From: Henricia sp. BOLD:AAB3569
Lineage: Eukaryota; Echinodermata; Asteroidea; Spinulosida; Echinasteridae
Direction: 5' to 3'
DNA length: 64,000 nt
Assembly: GCA_037783545.1 (NCBI GenBank)
Contig: JBBELK010000032.1
Coordinates: forward strand, 930,001 to 994,000
Below, piece by piece: positions 63,418 through 64,000 of the stretch. How positions within the stretch are numbered: position 1 is the first letter of the stretch; the number at the start of each line of letters is the position of its first letter. Position numbers and translations under genes: made by a program. Below the pieces are notes generated by a model. The model worked only from the letters and a program-made list of their open reading frames with translations, was not told the DNA's origin and did not search any database.

Positions 63418-64000
63418 GTTTATGTCACAACTGGAATTTAAAGGCAGTATACATCATTGGTAATCTCGAAAATCAGAAATGTTCACAGATTTACGCCTAA
63501 CTTACACAACATAAACATGACGACCGTAGAAAACCTCCCCTTAAATGGTTTTGTCTGAAGTGCTCTAGTATTTGAGAAATGAGTAAAACAATTAGTTTTC
63601 GTCTCATGAGACGAAAATTCAATTCGCCCCAAAACCATTTCGACCAAGTGCCATTTCGCCCCAAAATTACTTCGTCCAAACACTACATCGCCCAAATGCC
63701 ACTTCGTGCACAGGCCGTGGTTCAGGGCAATATGGTTTTGGGGCGAAATGACTGCAAACCCTTTGACTGTTTTCTCAAAAGTTAGACGAAGTACGGAGCT
63801 GGTTTTTGCTCAGGTTGGTTTTAATCATGCATATCTTCAATCACACAGGGGTATAAAACTATTTGTAACAATTTACCAATCATGTATACTATCTTTAAGG
63901 AAAATAATTATTGAAATCGATAGATTGGATGATTTCAGAATATGAATACTTACATGTACATACATTTCTGTCGCAAATGCTTCGTTTCCGAGAAAAATCA
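63418..64000. mobile_element. Fold-back element interrupted at TTAA by MITE family A
   Basis: 63418-63437 and 63899-64000 are the two parts of an element also present intact at 22366-22873 (AGTTTATGTCACAACTGGAA, then GGAAAATAATTATTGAAATC). Family A (AGGCAGTATACATCATTGGT ... TTTACCAATCATGTATACTA) fills 63442-63894 between TTAA at 63438-63441 and TTAA at 63895-63898. This shows the target duplication directly. Confidence 0.88.

Overview
This window is animal nuclear DNA: intron-rich genes with GT-AG splice sites, phase-consistent short exons and a very dense load of short inverted-repeat transposons. The neighbours and protein sequences suggest an invertebrate deuterostome (echinoderm- or hemichordate-like), but the phylum cannot be fixed from the sequence alone. 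I rebuilt the genes by hand from splice sites, checking reading phase across every junction.

Layout. (1) 528-15745, + strand: the last 13 exons (486 residues) of the superkiller complex scaffold SKIC3/TTC37. (2) 15746-29150: a mostly repeat-filled stretch holding an orphan exon, a decayed Tc1/mariner copy and, on the minus strand, five phase-compatible exons (19492-21632) ending in a transposase-like segment. (3) 29151-46080, - strand: a complete 11-exon SUGP1 splicing factor gene. Its 4.6 kb intron 8 contains an intact 1026-codon endonuclease/reverse-transcriptase ORF (31979-35059), which sits inside a pair of 34-bp terminal inverted repeats with a TTA duplication. (4) 47378-56993, + strand: a complete 7-exon survival motor neuron (SMN) gene, head-to-head with SUGP1. 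(5) 61560-63378, - strand: the last two exons of a SERF-family gene, tail-to-tail with SMN.

Functional reading. SMN loads Sm cores on spliceosomal snRNAs and SUGP1 acts in branch-site recognition, so the divergent pair joins snRNP assembly and splicing. SMN next to SERF is also the arrangement in mammals (SMN1/SERF1), so this looks like old microsynteny. SKIC3 works in exosome-linked mRNA decay.

The rest is largely non-autonomous DNA transposons. At least six unrelated families share TTAA|AGG ends. The window contains both an occupied and an empty target site for one of them, which directly shows TTAA target duplication. Other families are long fold-backs, tRNA-derived SINE pieces, and elements built of TCGACCGTTG tandem motifs. 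I saw no CRISPR, operons or prokaryotic signals. The candidate for an undescribed arrangement is the TIR-bounded retrotransposon at 31730-35396.
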